Assembly: GCA_019694165.1 (NCBI GenBank)
Contig: JAIBCL010000033.1
Location: 1 to 64,000 of the forward strand
Origin: Verrucomicrobiaceae bacterium
Lineage (GTDB): Bacteria > Verrucomicrobiota > Verrucomicrobiia > Verrucomicrobiales > Verrucomicrobiaceae
Reading direction: 5' to 3'
DNA length: 64,000 bases
The notes under the pieces: model-generated
What the model saw: the letters and a program-made list of their open reading frames with translations, nothing else
What the model was told of the DNA's origin: nothing
Database searches by the model: none
Part shown: in pieces, positions 43,095 to 51,577 of the stretch
Numbering within the stretch: position 1 is the first letter of the stretch
How the letters are laid out: every line of letters begins with the position of its first letter
Translations under genes and position numbers: made by a program

Positions 43095-43664
43095 ATGCCT
43101 GCCTCACTGGAACTGACCACATTTCGCGAGCGACAAATCCCGCTCTGCGTGGACGCCTACCACGTTCTGGGCGACATGGGATTCATTCCCGAGACAACCG
43201 AACTGCTGGAGGGAATCGTCATCAAGAAGATGCCAAAGTCGCCGCTACACAACTACATCGTCTTCTGGCTTGCAAACGCGCTCCGTGCTTTCGCGGGAGC
43301 GAAGTTGCTCGTTCGTGAGGAAAAGCCTCTCGAGGTCGATGGGTTCTCGGAACCGGAACCCGACATCGCGGTCGTTGAAGGGGACGCGAGCGATTTCCTT
43401 CGATCGAATCCGGAGACAGCTCGTGTTGTCATCGAAGTCTCCTGTTCGTCATTGGCCGCCGACCAGTCGAAGGCCGTGCTCTATGCAAAGGCTGGCGTGC
43501 CCGAATACTGGATCGTGCGTGCCGAGGAGCGGGTCATCGAAATCCGCTCGTGCCCGGAAGGCACCGAGTATCGCGAGACGCGGATCGTGTCGGCGGAGAA
43601 CGAGTTCGTTTCGAAGGCGCTGCCAGGCTTCGTGCTCGACTGGTCGCGATTGTTCCCGCGGTGA
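43095..43664 (+). CDS. Uma2 family (DUF820) putative endonuclease-fold protein
   Basis: 189 residues. Family signs are the ELLEGIVIKKMPKSPLHN start, SEPEPDIAVVEGD, VVIEVSCSSLAADQSKAVLYAKAGVPEYWIV and a LPGFVLDWSRLF end. The EPDIAVV and EVS...K residues match the PD-(D/E)xK-like active-site layout of Uma2 proteins. The function of this expanded family is unclear; many are thought to be mobile or regulatory. It is convergent with the permease gene, three bases apart. Confidence 0.85.
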   Translation: MPASLELTTFRERQIPLCVDAYHVLGDMGFIPETTELLEGIVIKKMPKSPLHNYIVFWLANALRAFAGAKLLVREEKPLEVDGFSEPEPDIAVVEGDASDFLRSNPETARVVIEVSCSSLAADQSKAVLYAKAGVPEYWIVRAEERVIEIRSCPEGTEYRETRIVSAENEFVSKALPGFVLDWSRLFPR

Positions 43665-43667
43665 GCT

Positions 43668-44513
43668 TCATCTGCGTCGCCACTGCGCCAGCAAACCGTA
43701 GCGAGGGCTGACGATGTAAGCGACGAGGAACATCGCGCCAAGCACGACGATGATCGTCGAACTGATGTGCCAGCCGAGTGGATACGAGAGGAAGAACGCG
43801 GCGACTGAGCCGAGCGCACCGATGATGCCGCCGCCCCAGAACAGCGTCTTCGCGTTGTTCGAGAACAGATAAACCGTCGCCGCCGGAGCCACGAGCAAAC
43901 CGACACTCAGGATGCAGCCGACAGCTTGGAGCGATGAGATCAGCACGAGAATGACGACGGCGAACAGCGCATACGTCAGGAAGCGGACGGGCACCCCGAG
44001 ACTGGCGGCGATGTTTGGCTCGAAGAGATAAATGAGCAGCGGTCGCTGCAAGGCTGTGAGCACCAGCACGGCGAAGGCACTGATGCCAAAGGCGATCCAC
44101 AAGTCCGAGTCCGACATGCCGACGATGCTGCCGAAGAGCCATTCATCGAGCTTCTGCCGGATGTTCATTCGCGAGAGCAGGATGTAGCCGCCAGCGAAGG
44201 CCGTCGTGTAGAGAATCCCCTGCGCCGTGTCTTGATCCAGCCGCGAGGTGCGCGCGAGGAACACCGATCCGAGGCCGATGATCATCGCCGCGAAGATCGC
44301 CCCGCCGAGCGCGCTCCATTGCGTGAGTCCAAACAGCATCACGGCAAGCGCGATGCCCGGCAGCAGCGCATGCGAGAGCGTCCCAATCTTCAGCGCACTT
44401 TTCTTCAACACGACAAATGCGCTCACAAACCCGTTGGCAAAACCGATCATCAAGCACGCCAGCAGCGCCCGGCGTGCGATGGGTTCGTTTAGGAATTCGG
44501 TGAAGGTGGTCAC
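43668..44513 (-). CDS. znuB: Zinc/manganese ABC transporter permease
   Basis: 281 residues with eight or nine hydrophobic segments and the ZnuB/MntB signatures LKKSALKIGTLSHALLPGIAL and LVAPAATVYLFSNNAKTLFWGG. It forms the inner-membrane channel of a metal ABC importer. It lies last in the minus-strand operon, downstream of the ATPase. Metal specificity is inferred from the operon (ZnuA-like protein, His-rich ATPase and Zur-like sites). Confidence 0.9.
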   Translation of the reverse strand: MTTFTEFLNEPIARRALLACLMIGFANGFVSAFVVLKKSALKIGTLSHALLPGIALAVMLFGLTQWSALGGAIFAAMIIGLGSVFLARTSRLDQDTAQGILYTTAFAGGYILLSRMNIRQKLDEWLFGSIVGMSDSDLWIAFGISAFAVLVLTALQRPLLIYLFEPNIAASLGVPVRFLTYALFAVVILVLISSLQAVGCILSVGLLVAPAATVYLFSNNAKTLFWGGGIIGALGSVAAFFLSYPLGWHISSTIIVVLGAMFLVAYIVSPRYGLLAQWRRR

Positions 44514-44551
44514 GGGGTTGGCAGTGTTCAGTGGGTCAGTATTCAGTGTTC

Positions 44552-44597
44552 AGTAATGAAGGCAGGACGCTCTCGAGTGTCCCGACTGAACACTGAA
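44552..44597. repeat. 13-bp inverted repeat in the znuC-znuB gap
   Basis: TTCAGTGTTCAGT at 44552-44564 pairs perfectly with ACTGAACACTGAA at 44585-44597 across 20 bases. Further copies of CAGTGTTCAGT stand immediately to the left (44522-44546), giving a short direct-repeat cluster. It lies in the 102 bases between znuC and znuB and could slow or partly end transcription, lowering permease expression. Confidence 0.65.
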
Positions 44598-44615
44598 AAC
44601 TTTGTCCCCCTCCGC

Positions 44616-45419
44616 TCATACGGCATACGCATTACCGATTCGCTCCTTCGTCAGCACATCGCTCACGGGGCCGAAGGCGAGTTGTTTGCGCTTCAGCAGG
44701 AGGACGTCGTCGAAAATCGCGGGCACGGTGGCGAGGTCGTGGTGGCTGGCGATGAGGAGGCGGCCTTCTTTCGTGAGATCGCGGAAGAGGCGGTGCAGCG
44801 TCTCTTGTGACGGTTTGTCGAGGCCGGTGAAAGGCTCGTCGAGCAGCAGGACGTGCGCTTCTTGAGCGAGAGCGCGAGCGATGAAGGTGCGCTGTTGCTG
44901 CCCGCCGCTGAGGGCGCTGATCTGTCGCTTTTGGAGGTCGAGGAGTTCCATCGCGGCGAGCGCGCGTTCGACGATTTCGCCGTCGTGTCGCGAATACGGC
45001 CGCCACCAGCCGAGGTTCGGATAGCGGCCCATCTCGACGAGGCCGCGGACGGTGATGGGGAAATTCCAGTCGACGTCGCCACGTTGCGGCAGGTAGGCGA
45101 TCTCATTGCTGCTGCTCTGCATGCGCTGGCCTTTCCAAAGGATCTGGCCGTGATCGGGCACGATGAGATGCGCGAGCGTCTTGAGCAGCGTGCTCTTGCC
45201 CGCTCCGTTCGGACCGATGAGCGCAATGCTGCGACCGCACTCGGTGTCGAAGTGAATGTCCTCAAGCGCGACGACCTCGTGATAGTTCACCGAGATGTCG
45301 CTGACTCGCAGCCGATGGTGATGCGTGTGCTCCTGGCCTGCGCCCCAGCAGACATGCTGATGACCGCAGCCGGGGTGGTGAACGTGCGGCTCGTGCGCGT
45401 GCTGGTGATTCACTTCCAT
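44616..45419 (-). CDS. znuC: Zinc ABC transporter ATP-binding protein with His-rich N-terminus
   Basis: 267 residues. Walker A GPNGAGKSTLL, signature LSGGQQQRTFIARAL, Walker B VLLLDEPFTGLD and the switch His (ASHHDL) are intact. An unusual N-terminal extension of about 35 residues carries nine or more His and two Cys (HQHAHEPHVHHPGCGHQHVC, HTHHH), which should bind zinc next to the ATPase. It overlaps the upstream small gene by ten bases, so translation is probably coupled. Confidence 0.92.
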   Translation of the reverse strand: MEVNHQHAHEPHVHHPGCGHQHVCWGAGQEHTHHHRLRVSDISVNYHEVVALEDIHFDTECGRSIALIGPNGAGKSTLLKTLAHLIVPDHGQILWKGQRMQSSSNEIAYLPQRGDVDWNFPITVRGLVEMGRYPNLGWWRPYSRHDGEIVERALAAMELLDLQKRQISALSGGQQQRTFIARALAQEAHVLLLDEPFTGLDKPSQETLHRLFRDLTKEGRLLIASHHDLATVPAIFDDVLLLKRKQLAFGPVSDVLTKERIGNAYAV

Positions 45420-45859
45420 TGGAACGAGATCACCTCCGTCATCTGATTGCCGCTGCTCCAGCGAGTTTCGTTCTTCGAGTCGAGGCCGTCAGGCTCGAGT
45501 TCCAGCGTCAAAGCCGTGTCCGGCGTGCCTTCGGGCCATTCAGCCGACACAATGAATTCAATGCCCTCAGTCGGGATGTGGAGGTCCTGCTGCACTTCGA
45601 CTGGCGAGGTAAAAGTCGCCACGCCAGTCTTCGTGCTTTGCAGCACTTCGCGATCACCGAGCTTCACGCTCAAGCTCTTCACCGGATGAGCAAAGCGGAC
45701 GCGCAATTGCGTCGGCGTGTGCTTTGTCTCCTTCTCCGTTGGTGCTGCCACAGTCATCACCGGCTTCTCCTTGGCAAACGTCAGTCGCGCCAGCGGCACA
45801 GCCATCGCTCCGAAGGCGAGCATCAGGAAGAAAAGCTGGATGGGTGGGTAGCCGCGCAT
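45410..45859 (-). CDS. Small membrane-anchored protein of the zinc operon
   Basis: 149 residues with an N-terminal hydrophobic helix (QLFFLMLAFGAMAVPLARL) and a periplasmic beta-rich domain (RVRFAHPVKSLSVKLGD, IEFIVSAEWPEGTPDTALTLELEP). It lies between znuA and znuC in the same direction and overlaps znuC, so it is probably an accessory part of metal uptake. It has only a few potential ligands, so a structural or chaperone role is as likely as metal binding. Confidence 0.6.
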   Translation of the reverse strand: MRGYPPIQLFFLMLAFGAMAVPLARLTFAKEKPVMTVAAPTEKETKHTPTQLRVRFAHPVKSLSVKLGDREVLQSTKTGVATFTSPVEVQQDLHIPTEGIEFIVSAEWPEGTPDTALTLELEPDGLDSKNETRWSSGNQMTEVISFQWK

Positions 45860-45861
45860 GG

Positions 45862-45893
45862 CGATTTGAAATCTGAAATCTGGAATTTCAAAT
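45862..45893. repeat. GAAATCTGAAA-type microrepeat before znuA
   Basis: Two near-copies of TTTGAAATCTGAAATC followed by GGAATTTCAAATCC lie in the gap between znuA and the small gene. The same motif, longer, occurs at 29890-29955. Confidence 0.5.
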
Positions 45894-45897
45894 CCTG

Positions 45898-46785
45898 CTA
45901 CGGCTTCAACGCCTTCACAATCGTCTCCACATTGTGTTTCAGCATGGCTTCAAACGTCGTGTAGCCCGGTGCGGTGCCGTCAGCAATGAGATCACCGCCG
46001 AGTTTCACACCTGTCTCGCTGACGATCTGCTTGATGATCTTCGGATTCGCCTGGTCCTCGGGAAAGATGGCTTTGATGCCTTGCGAGCGGATCGTGGCGA
46101 TGGCTTCAGCGAGATATTTTGCCGTCGCCTCATCTTCACGACCCAGCCCAAGCAGCGGCAGGCTTTTGAAGCCGAATTCCTTGCAAAAGTAGCCGAAGGC
46201 CGCGTGCGCAGTCACGAGCTTGCGATCCGACTTGGGAATCTGCGCGAGCTGCTGCATCGCCCACGAGCGCATGGCTGCGATGGACTTCTCCTTTGCAGAT
46301 GCATTGGCTTTGTAGGTGGCCGCATTGGCTGGATCGGCTGCGCCCAATTCTTCGCCGATGAAGCGCACGGCGCGCTGCATCCCGCTGGCGCTGTGCCACC
46401 AGTGCGGATCAATACCGCCCGCGGCGTGCTCGGGGCAGCACATGAAGATCTCCTGGCCTTTTTCGATCTTCACCGATGGCACCGGCTTGCCGACTTCGAC
46501 GATCTTCACCCCAGCACCGACGCTGTCTTTGAGATTGTCGAGATACGATTCGATGTGTTTGCCCGAGGCAAAGATGACTCGCACGTTTTTCATCGCGGCG
46601 ATGTCTTTGGCCGACGGTTCGAAATGGTGGATGTCGCCACCGGCTTTCAACAGATCGACGACCTCGACATTTTTCCCGCCGACATCGCGGACGAGATTGC
46701 CGATGAGCGGGTGCAGCGCGGCCACCTTGATTTCGGCAGATGCGATCGTCGCCAGGGTGCATAGAAGAGTGATAACAAGCTTCAT
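45898..46785 (-). CDS. znuA: Periplasmic zinc-binding protein of metal ABC transporter
   Basis: 295 residues with a signal peptide (MKLVITLLCTLATIASA). Cluster A-1 motifs are DIHHFEPSAKDI, DPHWWHSASGM, VTAHAAFGYFCKEFG and FPEDQANPKI, giving the usual His/His/His/Asp-Glu metal site. It captures Zn2+ (or Mn2+) in the periplasm for ZnuBC. It is second in the operon after the outer-membrane protein. Confidence 0.93.
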   Translation of the reverse strand: MKLVITLLCTLATIASAEIKVAALHPLIGNLVRDVGGKNVEVVDLLKAGGDIHHFEPSAKDIAAMKNVRVIFASGKHIESYLDNLKDSVGAGVKIVEVGKPVPSVKIEKGQEIFMCCPEHAAGGIDPHWWHSASGMQRAVRFIGEELGAADPANAATYKANASAKEKSIAAMRSWAMQQLAQIPKSDRKLVTAHAAFGYFCKEFGFKSLPLLGLGREDEATAKYLAEAIATIRSQGIKAIFPEDQANPKIIKQIVSETGVKLGGDLIADGTAPGYTTFEAMLKHNVETIVKALKP

Positions 46786-46839
46786 TTTCGACAGGATTAC
46801 AGGATTGGCAGGATGAACAGGAGGTGTTTGTTGATTCGC

Positions 46840-48096
46840 TCAGCGCACTTCGGGACCGCCCCAATTGATGCCCACCTGACCCCAGACGCTGTGTTCGGTG
46901 CCGAAGTCGTTGGAGTGATCAAAGTTGTACTGAGCGCGGAGATACATCGTGTGGTTTTTGTTCAGGTAATACGTCACAGCCGGGCTCACTCGGAAACGTT
47001 CGTCGAGCCCTGCTCGTGCAATGCCGGAGACAAAATCACCGCGCAGGCCGAGTTCGATGCCGTTGTCGAAGCCGTAAGCGATGGCCGAATACATGCCGAA
47101 CTCGTCGAGCGTCGCTGCGTGCGGCTTCTCTTCATGCTCCTCCTCGTCGTGCGCCACTTCCTCACCCGGCAGATGTCCGCTCACTGCGCCAAAGCTCCGC
47201 AGCATCGCCTCTGTGCGCCAGCGGAAGTAGCGGCCTCCTACCTCGTAGCCGTTCTGCCGCCATTGGTATTCAAAGTGGATGCCGTAGATCTGCGAGGTCT
47301 TCCCCCACTTGTTTTCCCCCCACGCACCCGAAGCTCCGGCGCGGAACTGGTGAAAGTCGTCGTAGTCGAAGTTGTTCGTCCAGTTTGCCACGACGAAGAC
47401 ATCGTCAAACATCGCGCCACCCGCCTCGAACTCGGGCTCAGTACCTTCGTCTTCGTGATGATGCTCCTCCGCTGCGGGCGGCACGCCGAGGCTCACACTC
47501 AGCATCGAAGTCCATGACACCGGCACCTTCCAGCTCACTTCGCCTCCGATCGTGTAGAGCCCATCGTCACCGAGGAAACGACCATTCACCAGATTGGTAT
47601 CTACAAAACTCCAGCCGTGCTCGTGTGTAGGATTGTGAAAGCCGAAGCGGTTCAAGTATCGACCGCCACGCAGTTCGAGGCCGCCGGGCAGGTTCTTGAT
47701 CTTCGCAAACCACTCCTCGAACTCGTGGCCCCAAGCCTCGGTTTCATTGTCGTAGAAAAGGTGAAACGCGCCGAAAGCCTCGATGTCAGGCGTGAAACGG
47801 CCTGACATCCCAAACTCAAAGCCCTGGATCGTCCACCCATCCATCCGAGGATCATGATGACCAATCTCCGGCAGCTCATCCGCCGTCGTGCCACCGTAGA
47901 TCGAGCCGAAATGGAAGTGCGGCGAGAAAATGCCGCCAATGGTTACACTGCCGCCCGTCAGCCAGTTCGGCTCTTTTGCCGGGGACTTTGATGAAGCTGG
48001 CGTCGGGCTTGAGGCCAACGAACTCTCATCTGCACAGATCGAGGCAGTGCAGAAGACAATCGCGGCGAGCAAGGAGTGTCCTGTTAGAGCTGTCAT
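46840..48096 (-). CDS. Zinc-regulated outer-membrane-type protein
   Basis: 418 residues from ATG 48096, which starts a signal sequence (MTALTGHSLLAAIVFCTASICA). The rest alternates short aromatic beta strands (FHQFRAGASGAWGENKWG, YLRAQYNFDHSNDFG) ending in WGQVGINWGGPEVR, as expected of a beta-barrel. His/Glu/Asp-rich loops (EEHHHEDEGTEPE, DEEEHEEKPH) may gather zinc. It is the first gene after the Zur-like palindromes and heads the transport operon, so it probably carries zinc across the outer membrane. Confidence 0.72.
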   Translation of the reverse strand: MTALTGHSLLAAIVFCTASICADESSLASSPTPASSKSPAKEPNWLTGGSVTIGGIFSPHFHFGSIYGGTTADELPEIGHHDPRMDGWTIQGFEFGMSGRFTPDIEAFGAFHLFYDNETEAWGHEFEEWFAKIKNLPGGLELRGGRYLNRFGFHNPTHEHGWSFVDTNLVNGRFLGDDGLYTIGGEVSWKVPVSWTSMLSVSLGVPPAAEEHHHEDEGTEPEFEAGGAMFDDVFVVANWTNNFDYDDFHQFRAGASGAWGENKWGKTSQIYGIHFEYQWRQNGYEVGGRYFRWRTEAMLRSFGAVSGHLPGEEVAHDEEEHEEKPHAATLDEFGMYSAIAYGFDNGIELGLRGDFVSGIARAGLDERFRVSPAVTYYLNKNHTMYLRAQYNFDHSNDFGTEHSVWGQVGINWGGPEVR

Positions 48097-48128
48097 GGCG
48101 ATGAAGAGCCTGGCGGGACGCCGGCTAC

Positions 48129-48149
48129 AAATGCAATCAGTTTGCGTCT
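48129..48149. promoter_or_regulatory. Zur-box-like palindrome, proximal
   Basis: AAATGCAA, five bases, TTTGCGTCT form an imperfect dyad 33 bases upstream of the first gene of the zinc operon (on the minus strand). It repeats at 48161-48181. The arms match the AAATGCAA/TTGCGTTT half-sites of the second box. Confidence 0.6.
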
Positions 48150-48160
48150 TGCCAAGGCAC

Positions 48161-48181
48161 AAATGCAAAGTTTTTGCGTTT
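48161..48181. promoter_or_regulatory. Zur-box-like palindrome, distal
   Basis: AAATGCAAA-GTTT-TTGCGTTT reads as a 21-base imperfect dyad. It starts exactly 32 bases from the start of the proximal box, about three helical turns, so two regulator dimers could sit on one face of the DNA. The Fur/Zur-type gene at 56864 is a candidate regulator. Confidence 0.6.
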
Positions 48182-48365
48182 GAAAGGCGGGCGACTGCGA
48201 CCTGTGCTGAAACAACCAGCAGCTCAGCGACCTGCCCGCCGACGCCGGCTGAGGAGGGAATCCAACGAATGCGCCGCCGGCAAACCTTGCTTGTCATCCC
48301 GATTGCCGGCCGCTAAAAACTCCGTGCAAGCACCCAGGCGCAAAACCCGGACAGGGTCCGCGCCC

Positions 48366-49274
48366 ATGCGCTCGCATCAAATGACTCCCGACACCGAAGG
48401 CCTTCACCCGATTGCAAACACCGACCGAACGGATCGCGTGGCGGACATCGTCTTCGTGCATGGACTCGCAGGGAGTTCGCATGCGACGTGGCGGCACGGA
48501 GCCGAAGGACGTGCTGATCATTTCTTCTGGCCGGCGGAACTTGGCGGCGAACTTCCGCAATGCGGTGTGTGGTCGCTGGGTTACGAAGCGGGGATCATCC
48601 CGTGGTTCGGCGCGGACGGGCTGCCGATCGAAGACCGTGCCGTGAATCTCGCGCACAAGCTGACCACGCGCGGCATCGGCGACCGCCCATTGATTTTCAT
48701 CACGCACAGCATGGGCGGCCTCATGGTGAAGGAGATCGTCGTGCAGTCGATCACAGCGGGTGATCAGGAATGGGGTCGCCTCGTCGGCAATATCGTCGGC
48801 ATCGTCTTCTGCGGCACACCGCATCGGGGCGCGGATGTGGCACTCATGGCAAAGCGGCTCGCCGTCGTGCTGCGCACGCAGCATCACATCCGTGACATGG
48901 CCAGTGGCACGCGGCATCTCGACCGGCTGCACACGCGCTTCGTCGAGTGGCATCGCACCGCGAAGCCACGCACGGAGGCTTACACCGAGGGCATCGGGAT
49001 GAAGCGCCTGCACTGGTTCCTGCGCTGGCTGCCCGCCGTCTTCGCTGTGAAACCGGGATCGGCCGATCCCCAACTTGCCGGCTGCCGCTGCATCCCGTGC
49101 CACGAAGACCATCTCGCGCTGGTCAAGCCGCCGAACTATGAACATGATGTGTATGCCGGCGTTTTGAAGTTTGTGGTTGCGATTGTCCAGGGCCTGTCGC
49201 CCACCGCCAAACCACAGCTTTCGACGTCTTTCCTCCGAGCCTTGTGGCAGGAATTGAAAACACTTTTGCCTTGA
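48366..49274 (+). CDS. Alpha/beta hydrolase (PGAP1/lipase-like)
   Basis: 302 residues from ATG 48366 (ATG 48381 also possible); the longer frame upstream has no family features. The oxyanion-hole segment VFVHGLAGSSHATWRH, the nucleophile elbow THSMGG with Ser115, FCGTPHRGADVALMA, and a late catalytic His candidate (CHEDHLAL) form a complete triad pattern. Such esterase/lipase domains occur as effectors in STAND and other conflict proteins. Its end is 24 bases before a TIR gene, so it is taken as the first gene of the MoxR/vWA island. Confidence 0.78.
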   Translation: MRSHQMTPDTEGLHPIANTDRTDRVADIVFVHGLAGSSHATWRHGAEGRADHFFWPAELGGELPQCGVWSLGYEAGIIPWFGADGLPIEDRAVNLAHKLTTRGIGDRPLIFITHSMGGLMVKEIVVQSITAGDQEWGRLVGNIVGIVFCGTPHRGADVALMAKRLAVVLRTQHHIRDMASGTRHLDRLHTRFVEWHRTAKPRTEAYTEGIGMKRLHWFLRWLPAVFAVKPGSADPQLAGCRCIPCHEDHLALVKPPNYEHDVYAGVLKFVVAIVQGLSPTAKPQLSTSFLRALWQELKTLLP

Positions 49275-49298
49275 TGAACAGCTCGCTCCTTTACGACC

Positions 49299-50570
49299 AT
49301 GTCAGACTTCGCCTTTGATCTTTTTCTTAGCCACAACAGCAAAGATAAGCCCGAAGTGATCAGACTTCGCGAGAAGCTTCGTGAACTCGGATTGAAAGCT
49401 TGGCTGGACAAAGAGCAGCTTCCGCCGGGGCAGAACTGGCAGCAATTGATCGACAGCGGCTTGAAGAACTCACGTGCCATTGCAGCCTGCTTCGGCGAGG
49501 CGGGTGTTGGGCCGTGGCACGAGGAGGAGATGCAGGCGGCGATGCATCTGGCAGTTCAGGAAAAGCGGCCGGTGATCACGGTGCTGCTGCCAGGTGCTTC
49601 GCGCGAGCCTGACCTCCCGCTCTTTCTCAGGAGCCGAGGCTGGGTCGATTTTCGTGGTGGCTACTCGGCGGAGTTGCTGGAGCGGCTCCGATGGGGTGTG
49701 ATGTCTGCCGTCTCAGATTCCACGGTAACAGCGGCCAATGCGAAGGCGACTGATCCGGCCGAGTACGAACGGCGCGTTCAGGAGGTCTTCGGAGCGCAGT
49801 ATGAGATGTTGCGCGCCATTCTAGAAAAAAGCCCGGAGCTTCGGCGCTTCCTCGCCGGGCACTACGAGGTCGATGAGGCGCCTTCGTCCATCATGAGTGC
49901 GAAGCTCATCACCGCCTTCCACGCAGACTTTTTGGAAGCCATCAGCGTCTTCTCCAATGGTTGCCGGAAAGGCAGCATCACCTTGCCAGTCGCGGCTGAT
50001 CTTCTGAGCAGCACCATGTATCTGGCGATGTGTCCGGACTACGCGGACCAGTTGCTGAAGAAGGACGACAGCCGCGTTTTGGAGATGAACGAGAGCACCA
50101 AGGTCCGGCAGGGCATCGCTGAAATGCTGGTGGCCTGGGTCGATGGACGGGGGAAGGTCAAAGTACCGTTGGGAGCCATTTCCAGCGAGAAGGCGCCTGG
50201 CGTGTTTCATACCACGCCACAGATGAGCGCGATGAAGATCAAGAATGATCTCATGGACCGTGTGCAGGTGGACAAGAACGCCGCCGATGCCGCCACACAG
50301 CTCGACATCGAACTCGACTGGCTGCGGCGCAACGAACAACGGCAGTTCATCACCATGGCGGTTCGGAACGACGCAGACAGGGCCGTTCTCAGCCAGTTGG
50401 AAAGCTCGCCAGAACTGAAGCACGCCGTGATCCTGGTTGTTTCTGCTGAGCACACGATGCACCCGCGTAAGAAAGCCGAAGATGCGGACTACGATCAGCG
50501 CTTCGATGTTTTCCTTCAGAAGATCGTGCAGCAGCTGCAACCCACGTCCGCCACCCCAAGCAAAACATGA
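49299..50570 (+). CDS. TIR-domain protein
   Basis: 423 residues. Residues 1-140 are TIR: FDLFLSHNSKDKPEVIRL, WLDKEQLPPGQNW and a PWHEEEM segment with Glu77 four residues after Trp73, the same W-x3-E spacing as in the STAND protein's TIR. Bacterial TIRs cleave NAD+ or make cyclic ADP-ribose signals. The C-terminal 280 residues are unfamiliar and helical. The stop overlaps the MoxR start (ATGA), coupling the two. Confidence 0.8.
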   Translation: MSDFAFDLFLSHNSKDKPEVIRLREKLRELGLKAWLDKEQLPPGQNWQQLIDSGLKNSRAIAACFGEAGVGPWHEEEMQAAMHLAVQEKRPVITVLLPGASREPDLPLFLRSRGWVDFRGGYSAELLERLRWGVMSAVSDSTVTAANAKATDPAEYERRVQEVFGAQYEMLRAILEKSPELRRFLAGHYEVDEAPSSIMSAKLITAFHADFLEAISVFSNGCRKGSITLPVAADLLSSTMYLAMCPDYADQLLKKDDSRVLEMNESTKVRQGIAEMLVAWVDGRGKVKVPLGAISSEKAPGVFHTTPQMSAMKIKNDLMDRVQVDKNAADAATQLDIELDWLRRNEQRQFITMAVRNDADRAVLSQLESSPELKHAVILVVSAEHTMHPRKKAEDADYDQRFDVFLQKIVQQLQPTSATPSKT

Positions 50571-51559
50571 ATCCATCTCTTTCCATCCTTCCACTCGCGC
50601 TCGCCGGTCCAAACGCTGAGCCGACCACCCTTGATCCGCTGCGGCACTGGCCCGAGTCGCGGCATGTCTTCGATGAGCCAAGCATCTGGGCCGTCAATGC
50701 CGCGCTGACTTCGGGACGCCCGCTGTTGCTGCGTGGCGAGCCGGGTTCCGGCAAAAGCCAGCTCGCGCGCGCTGTCGCCACTAAGCTCGGGTGGCCGTTC
50801 CTCTCCCGCGTCGTCAATGCGCGCTTCGAGCCGGAGGATTTGCTTTACCGCTTCGATGCAGTGGCGCGGCTTTCGCAGGCTCAGACGGGCTGCGCTGACA
50901 AAGAATCGCTGCGTGCCGCGAACTACCTCCTTCCCGAAATCCTCTGGTGGGCATTGAGTCCCGGAAGCGCTCGCAAGCAGTATCAGCACGCCGCCGCGAA
51001 CTGTGGTGAGACAGCGGGTTCTTTCGACGAAGTCGCCGAGCTTGGTCACGCCTTCACTGATGACAAAGGCGCGGTTGTGCTCATCGACGAAATCGACAAG
51101 GCGGACTCCGAGGTGCCGAACAGCCTTCTTGAAGTGCTCTCCCTCGGGGGCTTCCACGCCCCCTACGGCTTGCCCTATGTTCAGGCCACAGGTGTGCCAC
51201 CGCTCATCATCATCACCACCAATGAAGATCGCGAATTGCCGCCCGCCTTCTTGCGCCGCTGCCTCGTTCACCAGATGGACCTCCCCCCAAAGCCGGACGA
51301 GATGAAAGTTCACCTCCTGGCCCGCGCGCGAGCCCACAGCCACGAAATCTCCCTCGACGACGCGGTCATGGAAAAAGCCATCGACGCCCTGATCCGGCAT
51401 CGCGAGATCATGCGTGAGCGCGACTTGCCTGCTCCCGGCCAGGCGGAACTCATTGACCTTCTGCGCGCCATCACGCGTTTGTCGAAAGCCGGGCACGATC
51501 CTGAGTCGCTGCTCACGAAGCTCCAGTCCTTCGCGTTCAGCAAGCATCGTCAGGCGTGA
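50567..51559 (+). CDS. MoxR-type AAA+ ATPase
   Basis: 330 residues. Walker A GEPGSGKS (Lys63), Walker B VLIDEIDKAD (Asp174/Glu175), sensor 1 TTNEDRELPPAFLRRC and a C-terminal helical lid make a MoxR-family ATPase. MoxR proteins work with von Willebrand A partners as chaperone-like remodelling machines. Here the vWA-like partner starts 18 bases downstream and the TIR gene overlaps upstream. Confidence 0.85.
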   Translation: MNPSLSILPLALAGPNAEPTTLDPLRHWPESRHVFDEPSIWAVNAALTSGRPLLLRGEPGSGKSQLARAVATKLGWPFLSRVVNARFEPEDLLYRFDAVARLSQAQTGCADKESLRAANYLLPEILWWALSPGSARKQYQHAAANCGETAGSFDEVAELGHAFTDDKGAVVLIDEIDKADSEVPNSLLEVLSLGGFHAPYGLPYVQATGVPPLIIITTNEDRELPPAFLRRCLVHQMDLPPKPDEMKVHLLARARAHSHEISLDDAVMEKAIDALIRHREIMRERDLPAPGQAELIDLLRAITRLSKAGHDPESLLTKLQSFAFSKHRQA

Positions 51560-51577
51560 TTTATCCCACCATCGCCC

